In this document: positions 26,534-35,478 of the stretch, in pieces
How positions within the stretch are numbered: position 1 is the stretch's first letter
How the letters are laid out: each line of letters begins with the position of its first letter
Assembly: GCA_047633055.1 (NCBI GenBank)
Contig: JBLIEI010000015.1
Location: 9,818 to 73,817 of the forward strand
Length of the DNA stretch: 64,000 nt
From: CALJFL01 sp047633055
GTDB taxonomy: Bacteria > Pseudomonadota > Gammaproteobacteria > Pseudomonadales > Halieaceae
Direction: 5' to 3'
Program-made: the position numbers and the translations under genes
The notes under the pieces: generated by a model
What the model saw: only the letters and a program-made list of their open reading frames with translations
What the model was told of the DNA's origin: nothing
The model's database searches: none

Positions 26534-28072
26534 ATGGATCAGGAAGTTTTTGATGTAATGATTGTAGGTGCTGGCCTGTCTGGTATCGGCGCTGCCTATC
26601 ATCTGCACGACAAGTGCCCGGATCGTAGCGTCGTGATTTTGGAGGCCCGAGATGCGATAGGCGGTACCTGGGATCTGTTCCGGTACCCGGGTATCCGGTC
26701 AGATAGCGATATGCATACACTGGGTTATAACTTCAAACCCTGGCGTGCGGAAAAGTCCATCGCCGACGGACCTTCCATTCTCAAGTACGTGCGCGAGGCG
26801 GCAACTGAGAACGATATCGACAGTAAAATTCGCTTCAAGCATCGCGTCGTTGCAGCCGACTGGTGTTCTGAGAGGTCACTATGGACTGTCCAGGTAGAGC
26901 GGGGCGAGACCAACGACACGACGACCTTTCAGTGTCAGTTTCTACTACTGTGTAGCGGCTATTATAACTACGATCATGGCCACCAACCTGATTTCCCCGG
27001 CAAGAAACGCTTCCAGGGTCATACGGTCTACCCACAGTTTTGGCCTGAACAGCTTGATTATACGGGCAAGAAAGTAGTCGTGATTGGCTCGGGTGCCACC
27101 GCTATCACGCTGGTGCCAGCTATGTCGGAGAAAGCGAGCGACGTGGTGATGCTACAGCGCTCGCCTACCTATGTTGTTTCTCGCCCGGACACGGACGTGA
27201 TTGCCAATACATTGCGCAAGATATTGCCCGAGAACTGGGCGTACAGCATCACGCGCTTTAAAAATACGGTTATGCAACAGTTTAATTATCATCGCACCCG
27301 GGTTGCACCTGAGAAAGTAAAGCGGCAGTTGCTGAATGACGTCCGCAAGGAACTGGGCCAGGACTACGATGTTGATAAACACTTCACGCCCAGTTATAAC
27401 CCGTGGGACCAGCGGCTCTGTCTGGTGCCCAACAGTGACTTGTTCCACTCAATCAGGTCGGGTAAAGCGCGCGTGGTCACCGACCATATCGAGTCGTTCA
27501 CAGAGAATGGTATCCAGCTTAAATCGGGTGAGTTTCTCGAAGCGGACATCATCGTGTCGGCTACTGGACTGGAGCTGGTTGTGATGGGTGGTGCCAGCTT
27601 CAGTGTCGATGGCTCTCCGGTGGAATTTTCGAAGGAGTGGACTTACAAGGGTCTCATGGTCAGTGGCGTCCCCAACCTTGTTTCCACGTTCGGTTATGTC
27701 AATGCGTCCTGGACGTTGCGCGCCGACCTCACGGCGGAGTGGGTGTGTCGTGTGCTGAACCAGATGAAGTCGACAGGTGCAACCTGCGCCGTTCCGGTGT
27801 TACCGGAATCACTGCAGTCCATGCCGGCGCGCCAGTGGATAGATGATTTTGCCGCGGGCTACATGGAACGCGTAATGCACCTTTTTCCGCGCCAGGGCGA
27901 TCGCGAGCCCTGGATCAATCCGCAAAACTATCGAAAGGACCGCAAGATGTTTTTGCAGGGGGATCTCGCAGATGGCGCGCTGCAGTTTTCCAGGCCCGAG
28001 GTGGTTGAGCGTCCGGTAGGGCTGGCCGAGCAGCAAGAAGAGTACTCTGAGCCGGCAAGAAATATGCTGTAA
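26534..28072 (+). CDS. EthA-like Baeyer-Villiger / flavin-containing monooxygenase
   Basis: This 512-residue flavoprotein closely follows the plan of mycobacterial EthA, which oxidises ketones and thioamides with NADPH and oxygen. The FAD site VGAGLSGIGAAYHL is at residues 12-25, GGTWDLFRYPGIRSDSDMHT at about 45-65, the NADPH site VIGSGATAITL at about 180-190, and the late motif SATGLEL. The Baeyer-Villiger fingerprint FxGxxxHxxxWP is present at residues 160-171 as FQGHTVYPQFWP, with tyrosine 166 in place of the key histidine. A plain Shine-Dalgarno (GAGGAA) precedes the ATG. It stands alone, with 260 gene-free bases upstream, and is followed by a glutathione transferase gene. Confidence 0.85.
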   Translation: MDQEVFDVMIVGAGLSGIGAAYHLHDKCPDRSVVILEARDAIGGTWDLFRYPGIRSDSDMHTLGYNFKPWRAEKSIADGPSILKYVREAATENDIDSKIRFKHRVVAADWCSERSLWTVQVERGETNDTTTFQCQFLLLCSGYYNYDHGHQPDFPGKKRFQGHTVYPQFWPEQLDYTGKKVVVIGSGATAITLVPAMSEKASDVVMLQRSPTYVVSRPDTDVIANTLRKILPENWAYSITRFKNTVMQQFNYHRTRVAPEKVKRQLLNDVRKELGQDYDVDKHFTPSYNPWDQRLCLVPNSDLFHSIRSGKARVVTDHIESFTENGIQLKSGEFLEADIIVSATGLELVVMGGASFSVDGSPVEFSKEWTYKGLMVSGVPNLVSTFGYVNASWTLRADLTAEWVCRVLNQMKSTGATCAVPVLPESLQSMPARQWIDDFAAGYMERVMHLFPRQGDREPWINPQNYRKDRKMFLQGDLADGALQFSRPEVVERPVGLAEQQEEYSEPARNML

Positions 28073-28140
28073 ACCCCTGCCTTAAAGTTATTTCGTTCGT
28101 ACCCTGCTACGCCATAAATAAATCCAAGGATTCCTACATT

Positions 28141-28776
28141 ATGCTTACCTTACACCACCTGAATAACTCCCGCTCGCAACGGGTTCTTTGGTTACTGGAG
28201 GAACTCGAGCTGGAATATACGATCCAGTACTACACCCGCGACACAGAAACTAGCCTGGCGCCCCCCGAACTGGAGGCGGTGCATCCGTTGGGCAAGTCAC
28301 CAGTGCTGACCGATGACAACAACACCATCATCGAATCGGCCGCAATGATCGACTATATCCTCAGGCAACACGGTGGGGGACGCTTACTACCGGCGGCGGG
28401 CACAAAGTCACACGAGGAATACCTGCAGTGGCTGCACTACTCGGAGGGCAGCGCGATGTTGCCGCTGATGCTGCGCATGTATACCGGACGCCTCCCCGAT
28501 AGCGGTGCTGCATTACAGCCTCGCATAAACGATGAACTCAACCGTCATCTGGGGTATATGAACGAGGCACTGGGCGGCGTGGATTGGTTTGTTGACAACA
28601 TGATCACTGGCGCGGATGTTCAACTCTCTTTCGTGGCGGAACTGGCGCCACTGCTTCATCCCGAAGGCTCTTTTCCTAACCTCGACGCCTTCAGATGTCG
28701 ATTTCAGTCTCGGCCAGCATACCAACGCGCACTAAAGAAAGGTGGTAATTACGACTTCGGCCCAAGTAACGCCTAA
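28141..28776 (+). CDS. Glutathione S-transferase family protein
   Basis: This 211-residue protein has an N-terminal thioredoxin-like domain (LTLHHLNNSRSQRVLWLLEE). The cis-proline segment LGKSPVLTD at about residues 51-59 and the glutathione-contacting ESAAMIDYIL at 64-73 follow, and then the all-helical C-terminal domain. The SRS near residue 10 is a plausible catalytic serine position. It resembles bacterial GSTs of the YfcF/ThiJ-like or tau-like groups that act on electrophiles. It lies 68 bases after the monooxygenase gene in the same direction, which suggests joint detoxification of oxidised organics, but separate promoters are possible. Confidence 0.82.
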   Translation: MLTLHHLNNSRSQRVLWLLEELELEYTIQYYTRDTETSLAPPELEAVHPLGKSPVLTDDNNTIIESAAMIDYILRQHGGGRLLPAAGTKSHEEYLQWLHYSEGSAMLPLMLRMYTGRLPDSGAALQPRINDELNRHLGYMNEALGGVDWFVDNMITGADVQLSFVAELAPLLHPEGSFPNLDAFRCRFQSRPAYQRALKKGGNYDFGPSNA

Positions 28777-28804
28777 AATACTGGCTATTTCCGCATTATA
28801 AACT

Positions 28805-28824
28805 CATGGGGTCAGAGTCCCTTG
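28805..28824. repeat. Fragment of a GGGGTCAGAG-type repeat
   Basis: The stretch just before nadE reads TGGGGTCAGAGTCCCTTG, which resembles the ends of RAYT-associated palindromic repeats, and shares GGGGTCA with the palindrome at 58090-58112. Only one arm is visible. An ATG inside it (28806) artificially extends the nadE frame. Confidence 0.35.
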
Positions 28825-28940
28825 CCACCATTGCTGTCCATGTAAAATCTGTCCTGAGCGTGAAGAACTCTGTAATTTCGAAGCATTTACTGGCAACATT
28901 AGCCACAGTTCAAAGAAGTCAGTCTCACAGAGTTGAAGTT

Positions 28941-29765
28941 ATGCAGTCAATTATTTCTCAAATGCAGGTGTTGCCAGAAATCGACGTCGAGGTTGAGGTG
29001 GCCCGGCGAGTAGATTTTATAAAGTCTCAGCTTAAAGGGGCAAAGCTGCGTACGCTGGTGCTAGGCATTAGTGGCGGTATCGATTCATGTACGTTGGGCC
29101 GACTTGCACAGATGGCGGTGAATCAATTGAACAGTGAAGGTGATGGCGCATACCAGTTTCTCGCTGTTCGTTTACCCTACAACGTGCAAAAAGACGAGAT
29201 AGACGCACAGGCATCTATTGATTTTATTCAACCCAGTCAGGCGCTGTCAGTCAATGTGCAGCCGGGTGTTGACGCTATCCATAATGAGACTTGTCAGGCA
29301 CTCCAGAAAAACGGACTGCTGCCTGCCAGCGACAGCAAACAAGATTTTATCAAAGGTAACCTAAAGGCCCGCACACGCATGGTCATCCAGTATGAGATAG
29401 CGGGGATGCTGGACGGTTTAGTGTTGGGTACAGATCACTCAGCGGAGAATATCACCGGTTTTTACACCAAGTATGGTGATGGCGCCTGCGACTTGGCGCC
29501 ATTGTTTGGTCTTAACAAACGGCAGGTCAGGCAAGTTGCCGCATACTTGGGTGCGCCTTCTCATATTGTCAATAAAGCTCCCACCGCCGATTTAGAAACA
29601 TTGTCGCCGCAGAAAGCCGATGAGCAGGCCCTGGGGATGAGCTATGACCAAATCGATGATTTTCTGGAAGGGAAATCTGTAGGTGCTGGAGCAGCAAAGC
29701 GGCTGGTTGAAATATTTGAAATGACGCAACACAAGCGGGTTCCGATTCCTACTATTTACGATTAG
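28941..29765 (+). CDS. nadE: Ammonia-dependent NAD+ synthetase
   Basis: This 274-residue enzyme matches the length of E. coli NadE and adenylates nicotinate adenine dinucleotide and amidates it to NAD+ with ammonia. The ATP-pyrophosphatase P-loop is SGGIDS at residues 44-49. The downstream motifs NLKARTRMVIQYEIAG, VLGTDHSAENITGFYTKYGDG (split around a turn) and KAPTADLE are all present. I chose the ATG at 28941 (MQSIISQMQV) because it aligns with the family start. The frame stays open to 28806, but that part overlaps a repeat fragment. There is no N-terminal glutaminase domain, so free ammonia is the donor. Confidence 0.92.
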   Translation: MQSIISQMQVLPEIDVEVEVARRVDFIKSQLKGAKLRTLVLGISGGIDSCTLGRLAQMAVNQLNSEGDGAYQFLAVRLPYNVQKDEIDAQASIDFIQPSQALSVNVQPGVDAIHNETCQALQKNGLLPASDSKQDFIKGNLKARTRMVIQYEIAGMLDGLVLGTDHSAENITGFYTKYGDGACDLAPLFGLNKRQVRQVAAYLGAPSHIVNKAPTADLETLSPQKADEQALGMSYDQIDDFLEGKSVGAGAAKRLVEIFEMTQHKRVPIPTIYD

Positions 29766-29977
29766 CCCACCCTTTTCCTGAGTCCATCAGGCTAGTTTCC
29801 TGGCGCCCCGGAAATTCACTGGCAAGAATCCTATGAACTTTTAAATACTAGACAGTTTCCTATCTTGTACCAATGGGTATTGCTGCAGCAGACGACTGTG
29901 CTGGCGTTCTCTTTTGGTTGCCCGGTGTCCCATGCGCGACTAGGGTAGGTCTACTCCAACCATTAGCAGGGGCTCTC

Positions 29978-31132
29978 TTGTTTGAAAAATCACGCCTGAT
30001 TCAGGCAGCTGTCGAACAAGCCGGCCTGGAAGATTTCGGCTCCTGCGATTTTCATGAGCCTCTGGATCGACTTATTACGGCTTTGAATGAGGAGGCGCGA
30101 CTCAACGACTTCGGGCGTTTGCGCGCGGAAATGACGCTGTCTGCTGGCCTGGTTCAACGCCTGAAAATACAAGAGTACAGAGACAATCACCCGGAACTTG
30201 CAGAGGAGCGGGTGGTTCGCCCCGTTTTTATCGTCGGTTTGCCTCGCACCGGCACCACTGCACTCCATCATATGCTCAACCAGGACAGGGGCAACCGCAC
30301 ATTGCGCCTGTGGGAGGCGCAGAATCCAATACCACCTCCGGAAACAGCGAGCTATTTGAGCGACCCCAGAATTGCCAAGCAGCAAGACGGCGTCGCACTG
30401 ACGGAAACATTTTTACCAGGATTTCTCAGTACCCATCTGATTGACGCCCGGGAGCCCGACGAATGCTATATGCTACTCAATCGAAATTTTATGTCGGTCG
30501 AGTACTCGGCAATGTTTCATATTCCATCCTACGCCAATTGGCTTTACGCCAATCTGTGCCAAAGCGATAGCTATGCCTACCACCGGCAACAGTTACAGCT
30601 GCTGCAATCCCGCCATCCGGGTAATTGGGTGTTGAAGGCTCCGTTCCATCAACTGGGCTTACGCGAGATATTCAAAGTTTACCCGGACGCCATTATTGTT
30701 CAGACCCACCGAGCCCCCATGAGCTTTGTCGCCAGCGGTTGTAGCTTTAGTGAATTGCTGCGAAAGAGTGGCAGCGATCATCTGGATAAGATGGAAATTG
30801 GTCGCGACTGGATGGACATGCTCGCTGTTTATACACGGACCTTTGAGGCCGACCGGGCTGAGTTGGAGCCCAGCTACCCCGGCCAGTTTATTGACCTGAA
30901 GCACGATGATTTCGTCGCCAATCCCTGGCCCGGATTAGAGGCCATCTATGCGGCCCGCAGTGCCCAGTTAACGGACCAGGCCCGCAGCGCAATGTTGGCA
31001 TGGCTGGACCGTAATCCCAAAGGTAAGCACGGTTCGCATGATTATCAACTGGCCGATTACGGCATTGAGCGCGCTGAGGTTGAATCTCTGTTCGCTGCAT
31101 ATGTACAGCGCTATAACGTAAGTTTTGAGTAG
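29978..31132 (+). CDS. Sulfotransferase family protein
   Basis: This protein has the PAPS-binding 5' loop FIVGLPRTGTTALHHML and the later 3'-phosphate region PDAIIVQTHRAPMSFVAS, followed by YPGQFIDLKHDDFVANPW, which is typical of bacterial Sulfotransfer_3 proteins. It would move a sulfonate group onto a small molecule or lipid, or be a catabolic-cluster member of unknown chemistry. I prefer the TTG at 29978 (384 residues), since LFEKSRLIQAAVEQAG is the usual N-terminus and an AGGGG ribosome site precedes it. The frame is open to an ATG at 29873. The DUF1214 gene follows after 15 bases. Such pairs recur in gammaproteobacterial steroid or hydrocarbon degraders. Confidence 0.78.
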   Translation: MFEKSRLIQAAVEQAGLEDFGSCDFHEPLDRLITALNEEARLNDFGRLRAEMTLSAGLVQRLKIQEYRDNHPELAEERVVRPVFIVGLPRTGTTALHHMLNQDRGNRTLRLWEAQNPIPPPETASYLSDPRIAKQQDGVALTETFLPGFLSTHLIDAREPDECYMLLNRNFMSVEYSAMFHIPSYANWLYANLCQSDSYAYHRQQLQLLQSRHPGNWVLKAPFHQLGLREIFKVYPDAIIVQTHRAPMSFVASGCSFSELLRKSGSDHLDKMEIGRDWMDMLAVYTRTFEADRAELEPSYPGQFIDLKHDDFVANPWPGLEAIYAARSAQLTDQARSAMLAWLDRNPKGKHGSHDYQLADYGIERAEVESLFAAYVQRYNVSFE

Positions 31133-31147
31133 CAGGAGGTTGATGCA

Positions 31148-32257
31148 GTGACAGATAAAACGGCGGAGCAGAGAGTGCTCAGTGGTGAAGTTTGGGGAGA
31201 GTTTTGCGATGGCCTTAAGCAGGCCGGAGATCTGGTGTTTGCAGATAAGGCACCGACCAACGCGTTCGACCGCGCCGAGGGTTATCGTTACCTGTCTCGT
31301 ATGTTGCGGGCGGGACTGGAGAGTTTTCTGGAATCCGGTGATCCCGCCTTTCCAGAGCTGCGCTGCCCGGTCCATGAGACGATCAAAATGGGTGCTGATA
31401 ACCCGGACAACTACTATCAAAATGCGGCCATCAACCCTGAGTATGATTATCGCATTACAGGGACGCGCGGCACCGTGGACTATCTGGGTTTCGGAACGGT
31501 AATTAATCGTTACGCCACCGGTGACGGGATGAAAACTGACGGCTTTCTCGATTCCATGGATATGGACATTGCCGAGGATGGCTCTTTGGAAGTGATTGTC
31601 AGTCAGACTAAGCAGCCTGGTAATTGGTTGCCTATGGGTCCCGAGACCAATGCGCTTAACGTGCGTCAGACTTTTCAGGACAGGCGCAGTGAAACCCGCG
31701 CAGAGATCAAAATAGAACGTATCGGTGCTGAAGGGGCGCGCCCTGAACCCCTGAACCCTCAGAAGCTTGAAAAGGCATTGCAGGGCACTATCCAGTTTTT
31801 GAAAAATACTACGGGATTATTCGAAGGTTGGGCCGAGGGCTTTCTGCTAACAATGAATGAAGTTGCGCCTGCGGATCAGGGCTTTTGCCAAATGATCGGT
31901 GGCGACCCGAATATTTATTATTTTCACAGCGCTTGGGAGCTGGCTGATGACGAGGCGCTGATTATAGACGCACCGGAAATACCTGAATGCCAAACCTGGA
32001 ACTTCGTGCTGCAGAATTGGTGGATGGAGTCGCTAGATTATCGTTACCACAATATTCACTTCAATAAGCACACGGCGCGTTATGAGCCTGATGGCAGTGT
32101 CAACATTGTGGTATCTCATCAGCGTCCTCCTGGTGCCGATAATTGGGTAGAGACCGCAGGTCACAATCGAGGCACCCTGTGCTGGCGGTGGATCAATGCC
32201 GAGCAGCATCCAGCGGTGAACGCCAGAGTGGTTAAGTTTTCAACATTGATAGGATAG
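31148..32257 (+). CDS. DUF1214 domain protein
   Basis: This 369-residue protein carries the DUF1214 domain in its C-terminal part: PNIYYFHSAWELADDEALII at about residues 255-275, then NFVLQNWWMESLDYR and VVSHQRPPGADNWVETAGH with the terminal GTLCWRW. The N-terminal 220 residues match the companion region found in these proteins (NPDNYYQNAAINPEYDYRIT). No enzymatic role has been proven for the family. The start is a GTG with a strong AGGAGG site ten bases before it. It is cotranscribed with the sulfotransferase gene and converges on msrA. Confidence 0.82.
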   Translation: MTDKTAEQRVLSGEVWGEFCDGLKQAGDLVFADKAPTNAFDRAEGYRYLSRMLRAGLESFLESGDPAFPELRCPVHETIKMGADNPDNYYQNAAINPEYDYRITGTRGTVDYLGFGTVINRYATGDGMKTDGFLDSMDMDIAEDGSLEVIVSQTKQPGNWLPMGPETNALNVRQTFQDRRSETRAEIKIERIGAEGARPEPLNPQKLEKALQGTIQFLKNTTGLFEGWAEGFLLTMNEVAPADQGFCQMIGGDPNIYYFHSAWELADDEALIIDAPEIPECQTWNFVLQNWWMESLDYRYHNIHFNKHTARYEPDGSVNIVVSHQRPPGADNWVETAGHNRGTLCWRWINAEQHPAVNARVVKFSTLIG

Positions 32258-32262
32258 GGCGT

Positions 32263-32835
32263 CTAGCCCTCTCCCCATATGTCGTCCAAACGCTGCTGTC
32301 GACCACAGTTCCATTTGTAATATTTGTAGCGGGTCGGATTTTTGAGATAGTAATCCTGGTGGCTTTCTTCGACTGGCCAAAAAGCCGCAGCGGGTAATAT
32401 TTCGGTGACCACCTTATCGCCAGAAAAACGCTCAGCGACGATCTGTAGAGACGCTTCGGCGAGCATACGCTCGCTGTCATCCGCGACAAAAATCGCCGCT
32501 TTGTAGCTGAAGCCCTTGTCACAGAACTGACCTTGCGGGTCGAAAGGATCAATATTGATCCAGTAAATATCCAGCAAATCCTGAAAACTGATGACATTAG
32601 AGTCATAGCTGACCTGAACAACTTCGTAGTGGCCATCGTGGCGACCCTTGTAAGTGGGATTGAGCATGTCCCCACCGCTGAAACCGGAGACAACATCGGC
32701 TACCCCCGCCTCATCCTGAAAAGCGGCTTCCATGCACCAGAAGCAGCCACCGGCGAAGGTGGCAACGGCGGGTTCAGCGCGTGCCAAGGCCGAAGAGAGC
32801 AGGAGAGTGACTAGAACAGTTTTAAAAATATACAT
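32263..32835 (-). CDS. msrA: Peptide-methionine (S)-S-oxide reductase, exported
   Basis: This 190-residue enzyme has the MsrA catalytic motif GGCFWCMEAAF at about residues 29-39, with catalytic Cys31, then GYKGRHDGHYE-like YKGRHDGHYEVVQVSYD, WINIDPFDPQGQFCDKG and PAAAFWPVEESHQDY. A signal peptide (about residues 1-20, ending ARA) points to the periplasm, so it would repair oxidised methionines in exported proteins. The usual C-terminal recycling cysteine is likely the one in KWNCGRQQ. It is convergent with the DUF1214 gene and separated from it by five bases. No MsrB is fused to it. Confidence 0.92.
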   Translation of the reverse strand: MYIFKTVLVTLLLSSALARAEPAVATFAGGCFWCMEAAFQDEAGVADVVSGFSGGDMLNPTYKGRHDGHYEVVQVSYDSNVISFQDLLDIYWINIDPFDPQGQFCDKGFSYKAAIFVADDSERMLAEASLQIVAERFSGDKVVTEILPAAAFWPVEESHQDYYLKNPTRYKYYKWNCGRQQRLDDIWGEG

Positions 32836-32898
32836 CGAAATACCTCTCTATTGCGTTGCCTTAGTAGACAGGCATTTATTCAGTAAGTTCTACCCCGG

Positions 32899-33864
32899 TC
32901 AACTGGCCAGCACACGCTGCTTTGCGGATTGATACTGTTGATAAAGGAGCTCGACGTAATCAGCGGTAGACAGTACCGCGTGCACCGCACCGATACCCTG
33001 ACCGCAGCCCCATATGTCCTTCCAGGCCTTGGAATCTGTATCGCCACCTGAGCCGAAATTCATCGCGCTGGGATCACTGTCAGGCAGATTGTCGGGATCT
33101 AGGCCAGCGGCGGCAATGGACGGCCGTAAGTAATTACCGTGTACGCCAGTGAATAAGTTGCTGTAGACGATATCGGACGACGCGTGATCGACCACTGACT
33201 GTTTGTAAGCCTCGTCTGCGTTCGCTTCTTTGGTGGCAATGAAGGCGGAGCCAATATAGCCCAGGTCTGCACCTATTGCCTGGGCCCCAAGCACCGCATC
33301 GCCGCTGGCGATCGAACCCGACAGGAGCAGCGGTCCATCAAACCACTCGCGAATCTCCTGTACCAGGGCGAACGGCGAGATGGTGCCAGCATGGCCACCT
33401 GCGCCAGCGGCGACCGCTATCAGACCATCGGCGCCTTTTTCAATCGCTTTTTTGGCGAAGCGATTGTTGATAATGTCGTGAAAAACCAGACCGCCGTAGG
33501 AGTGAATTGTGTCATTGACCAACGCCTTGGCGCCTAACGAGGTAATCACGATCGGCACTTTGTATTTCACGCACATGTCCAGGTCGTGCTGCAGGCGATC
33601 GTTGGAGCCATGCACAATTTGATTGACGGCAAAGGGTGCCGCCGGTTTGTCGGGGTTGGCAGTGTTGTAGGCATCAAGTTCAGTCGTGATGCGTTCGAGC
33701 CAGCGGTCCAGTTCGGCCGCAGGCCTCGCATTGAGTGCCGGAAAAGAACCAACGATCCCAGCTTTGCACTGGGCAATAACCATATCCGGATTGGAAATAA
33801 TAAAGAGCGGAGCGGCAACAACAGGTAGGCGCAGGGAGTTTTTAAGAATGTCAGGAAGAGCCAT
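32899..33864 (-). CDS. Nitronate monooxygenase (2-nitropropane dioxygenase family)
   Basis: This 321-residue FMN-dependent TIM barrel begins LRLPVVAAPLFIISNPDMV and has GIVGSFPALNARP, the FMN-phosphate loop GADGLIAVAAGAGGHAGT around residues 142-160, and IGADLGYIGSAFIATKEANA at about 215-235. This is the class I nitronate monooxygenase family, which oxidises alkyl nitronates such as propionate 3-nitronate. Many members in catabolic loci are only loosely annotated, so the real substrate may differ. It is divergent from a padR gene, with two palindromic sites between them, which suggests PadR control. Confidence 0.82.
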   Translation of the reverse strand: MALPDILKNSLRLPVVAAPLFIISNPDMVIAQCKAGIVGSFPALNARPAAELDRWLERITTELDAYNTANPDKPAAPFAVNQIVHGSNDRLQHDLDMCVKYKVPIVITSLGAKALVNDTIHSYGGLVFHDIINNRFAKKAIEKGADGLIAVAAGAGGHAGTISPFALVQEIREWFDGPLLLSGSIASGDAVLGAQAIGADLGYIGSAFIATKEANADEAYKQSVVDHASSDIVYSNLFTGVHGNYLRPSIAAAGLDPDNLPDSDPSAMNFGSGGDTDSKAWKDIWGCGQGIGAVHAVLSTADYVELLYQQYQSAKQRVLAS

Positions 33865-33907
33865 TGATACGTCCTCGGTATGTCAGGGTGAGTTTTAAGT
33901 TACCGTA

Positions 33908-33923
33908 ATGCAAATTATTGCAT
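33908..33923. promoter_or_regulatory. Palindromic operator 1 (PadR-type candidate)
   Basis: ATGCAA-ATTA-TTGCAT is a perfect 6+4+6 inverted repeat in the divergent nitronate monooxygenase/padR intergenic region. Its centre is 28 bases from that of operator 2, which has the same core. It lies close to the ATG of the nitronate monooxygenase gene, in its likely leader or promoter. Confidence 0.65.
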
Positions 33924-33933
33924 ATCTAAAAAA

Positions 33934-33953
33934 ATATGCAAGATTTTGCATAT
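33934..33953. promoter_or_regulatory. Palindromic operator 2 (PadR-type candidate)
   Basis: ATATGCAA-GATT-TTGCATAT is a perfect 8+4+8 inverted repeat, sharing the TGCAA-N4-TTGCA core with operator 1. PadR-family repressors bind AT-rich dyads of this type and usually control a divergent gene as well as their own. It lies 50 bases before the padR start. Confidence 0.7.
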
Positions 33954-34003
33954 AAATAATCTTCGCGCTATGCTCCTTGCAGGATAAGAGGGAGGAACCC
34001 GCT

Positions 34004-34555
34004 ATGGCTCTGTCACATGCAATCATGACGGCACTGATCGACGACGACATGTCGGGCTACGAGTTGGCCAAGTCCTTTGACCACTCCCTGGGCTTTTTCT
34101 GGCAGGCTTCACACCAGCAAATTTATCAGGACCTGCGCAAACTATCGGAAAAGGGATGGCTGAGCAAACGGGAAGTCAGTCAGCGAGGTAAGCCCAACAA
34201 AATATCTTATGGCCTAACGATAGCAGGTCGCGAGGCCATGGCAGAGTGGGTTTATAAGACGAGCAAGGTGCAGGAGAGCAAGGATGATTTATTCGTAAAG
34301 CTCTATAACCTTGGTGAGGGTAATGTGGCTCACCTGATGTTAGAAATTGATCAACGCCGCAAGAACATGATGCAGCGACTTTATTTGTACGAAAAAATAC
34401 GCCGTGCACATTATAGTGACCCGGAATGCCTACCCGTAAGGCGCCAGGGTGTTTACCTGGCGCTATTAGGTGGAATACTCAATGGCGAACAGTTTATGCA
34501 ATGGTGCGACGAGGCGCTGGAACTGTTAGCCAAAGTAGAGCGCGCGGAACAGTAA
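34004..34555 (+). CDS. PadR family transcriptional regulator
   Basis: This 183-residue protein has an N-terminal winged helix (MALSHAIMTALIDDDMSGYELAKSF, then YQDLRKLSEKGWLS as recognition helix and RGKPNKISYGLTIAGREAM as wing). A Vir-like C-terminal helical domain follows from about residue 85. It is therefore a subfamily-1 PadR protein, which represses genes for phenolic acid or multidrug stress responses. I chose the ATG at 34004, preceded by a GGGAGG site; an upstream TTG is in frame. The two dyads upstream are probable targets and would regulate the divergent nitronate monooxygenase gene. Confidence 0.87.
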   Translation: MALSHAIMTALIDDDMSGYELAKSFDHSLGFFWQASHQQIYQDLRKLSEKGWLSKREVSQRGKPNKISYGLTIAGREAMAEWVYKTSKVQESKDDLFVKLYNLGEGNVAHLMLEIDQRRKNMMQRLYLYEKIRRAHYSDPECLPVRRQGVYLALLGGILNGEQFMQWCDEALELLAKVERAEQ

Positions 34556-34568
34556 TCACGCCTCTATT

Positions 34569-35333
34569 TCACTTGAAAAATGACTTCAGGCCTTCTGTTG
34601 CGGCTTCCAGGTCTATCCCGGTCTTCGCTTTGATTTTCTCCTGCATGGCAGCTTTGGCCAGGTCTTCCAGGTAATCCTGTACAGCGTCCTGAACTTCCTC
34701 AACCACCGCCTGGGTCACTTCTGCTCCCAATTGTTCGGGTGTCAGTCCGACCACGCTATCGCCAATATTGGTCCGTGTAACATCAGGCACTGTCAGTATC
34801 GCTTCACCTTTGACCTCGGTGATCACTTTTGCCTGGGTGCCGGCAAAGACGAATTTCTGCATCATCAGGCGAATGTCGCTGGGTGTTTCATCCGGTGCGG
34901 GTTCTTCGTCAACGGCCTCGTCTTCCTTGACAGACGCGTTTATATTGTCCAGGAGCTCGGAGAGGTTGAGTTTAGTGCCCTTCTGCTCAGCGATGATGTT
35001 AGCACCATTAATAGAGACTTCGCTGATCACTATCACCGGTTTGGTCAAACTGGATGGCTGGATACCGACTGTCACTTGGTCCAGGCTGAACGCATAAGGG
35101 CTGTCGTAACCCGGGGGATTGTCTATTATCAGACCGGTGAGGGTGCCCGTGCCGCTGCCCAGATCTATATCCACAGACTTTAAGCTGACCCGGGTGCCGG
35201 TGACTTCGGTGCCTACGGATTCAACGGTTTCCTTGATAAAACCATCGAGGTTGCTTAAAACGTAATAGGCCGCTACTGCGATCAATAGTCCGAGCACGAT
35301 GACGATTGTTATTGCTATTTTTGCGAACTTCAT
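34569..35333 (-). CDS. AsmA-like membrane-anchored protein
   Basis: This 254-residue protein has one N-terminal membrane anchor (IAITIVIVLGLLIAVAAYYVL) and a periplasmic part. The part begins VGTEVTGTRVSLKSVDIDLGSGTGTL and continues IDNPPGYDSPYAF, the start pattern of AsmA/DUF748-like proteins linked to outer-membrane lipid homeostasis. An acidic linker (about residues 138-153, rich in Glu, Asp and Pro) separates it from a C-terminal helical part (EVTQAVVEEVQDAVQDYLED). It is much shorter than true AsmA. The gene is convergent with padR and divergent from the exeA gene. Function is unknown beyond the envelope location. Confidence 0.6.
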   Translation of the reverse strand: MKFAKIAITIVIVLGLLIAVAAYYVLSNLDGFIKETVESVGTEVTGTRVSLKSVDIDLGSGTGTLTGLIIDNPPGYDSPYAFSLDQVTVGIQPSSLTKPVIVISEVSINGANIIAEQKGTKLNLSELLDNINASVKEDEAVDEEPAPDETPSDIRLMMQKFVFAGTQAKVITEVKGEAILTVPDVTRTNIGDSVVGLTPEQLGAEVTQAVVEEVQDAVQDYLEDLAKAAMQEKIKAKTGIDLEAATEGLKSFFK

Positions 35334-35478
35334 TGTTTGGCTTCCTGATGTTTGGCTTAATGATGCAATTTAGCGCGTAAAGAGGATTCCCGCAAGAACG
35401 GTTGTTCTATGCGTGGCGTCACCAGCCCGCCTTGGGCATAATGAAACCACCTCAGGACGCGCGCGAGAGCGGGACCAG

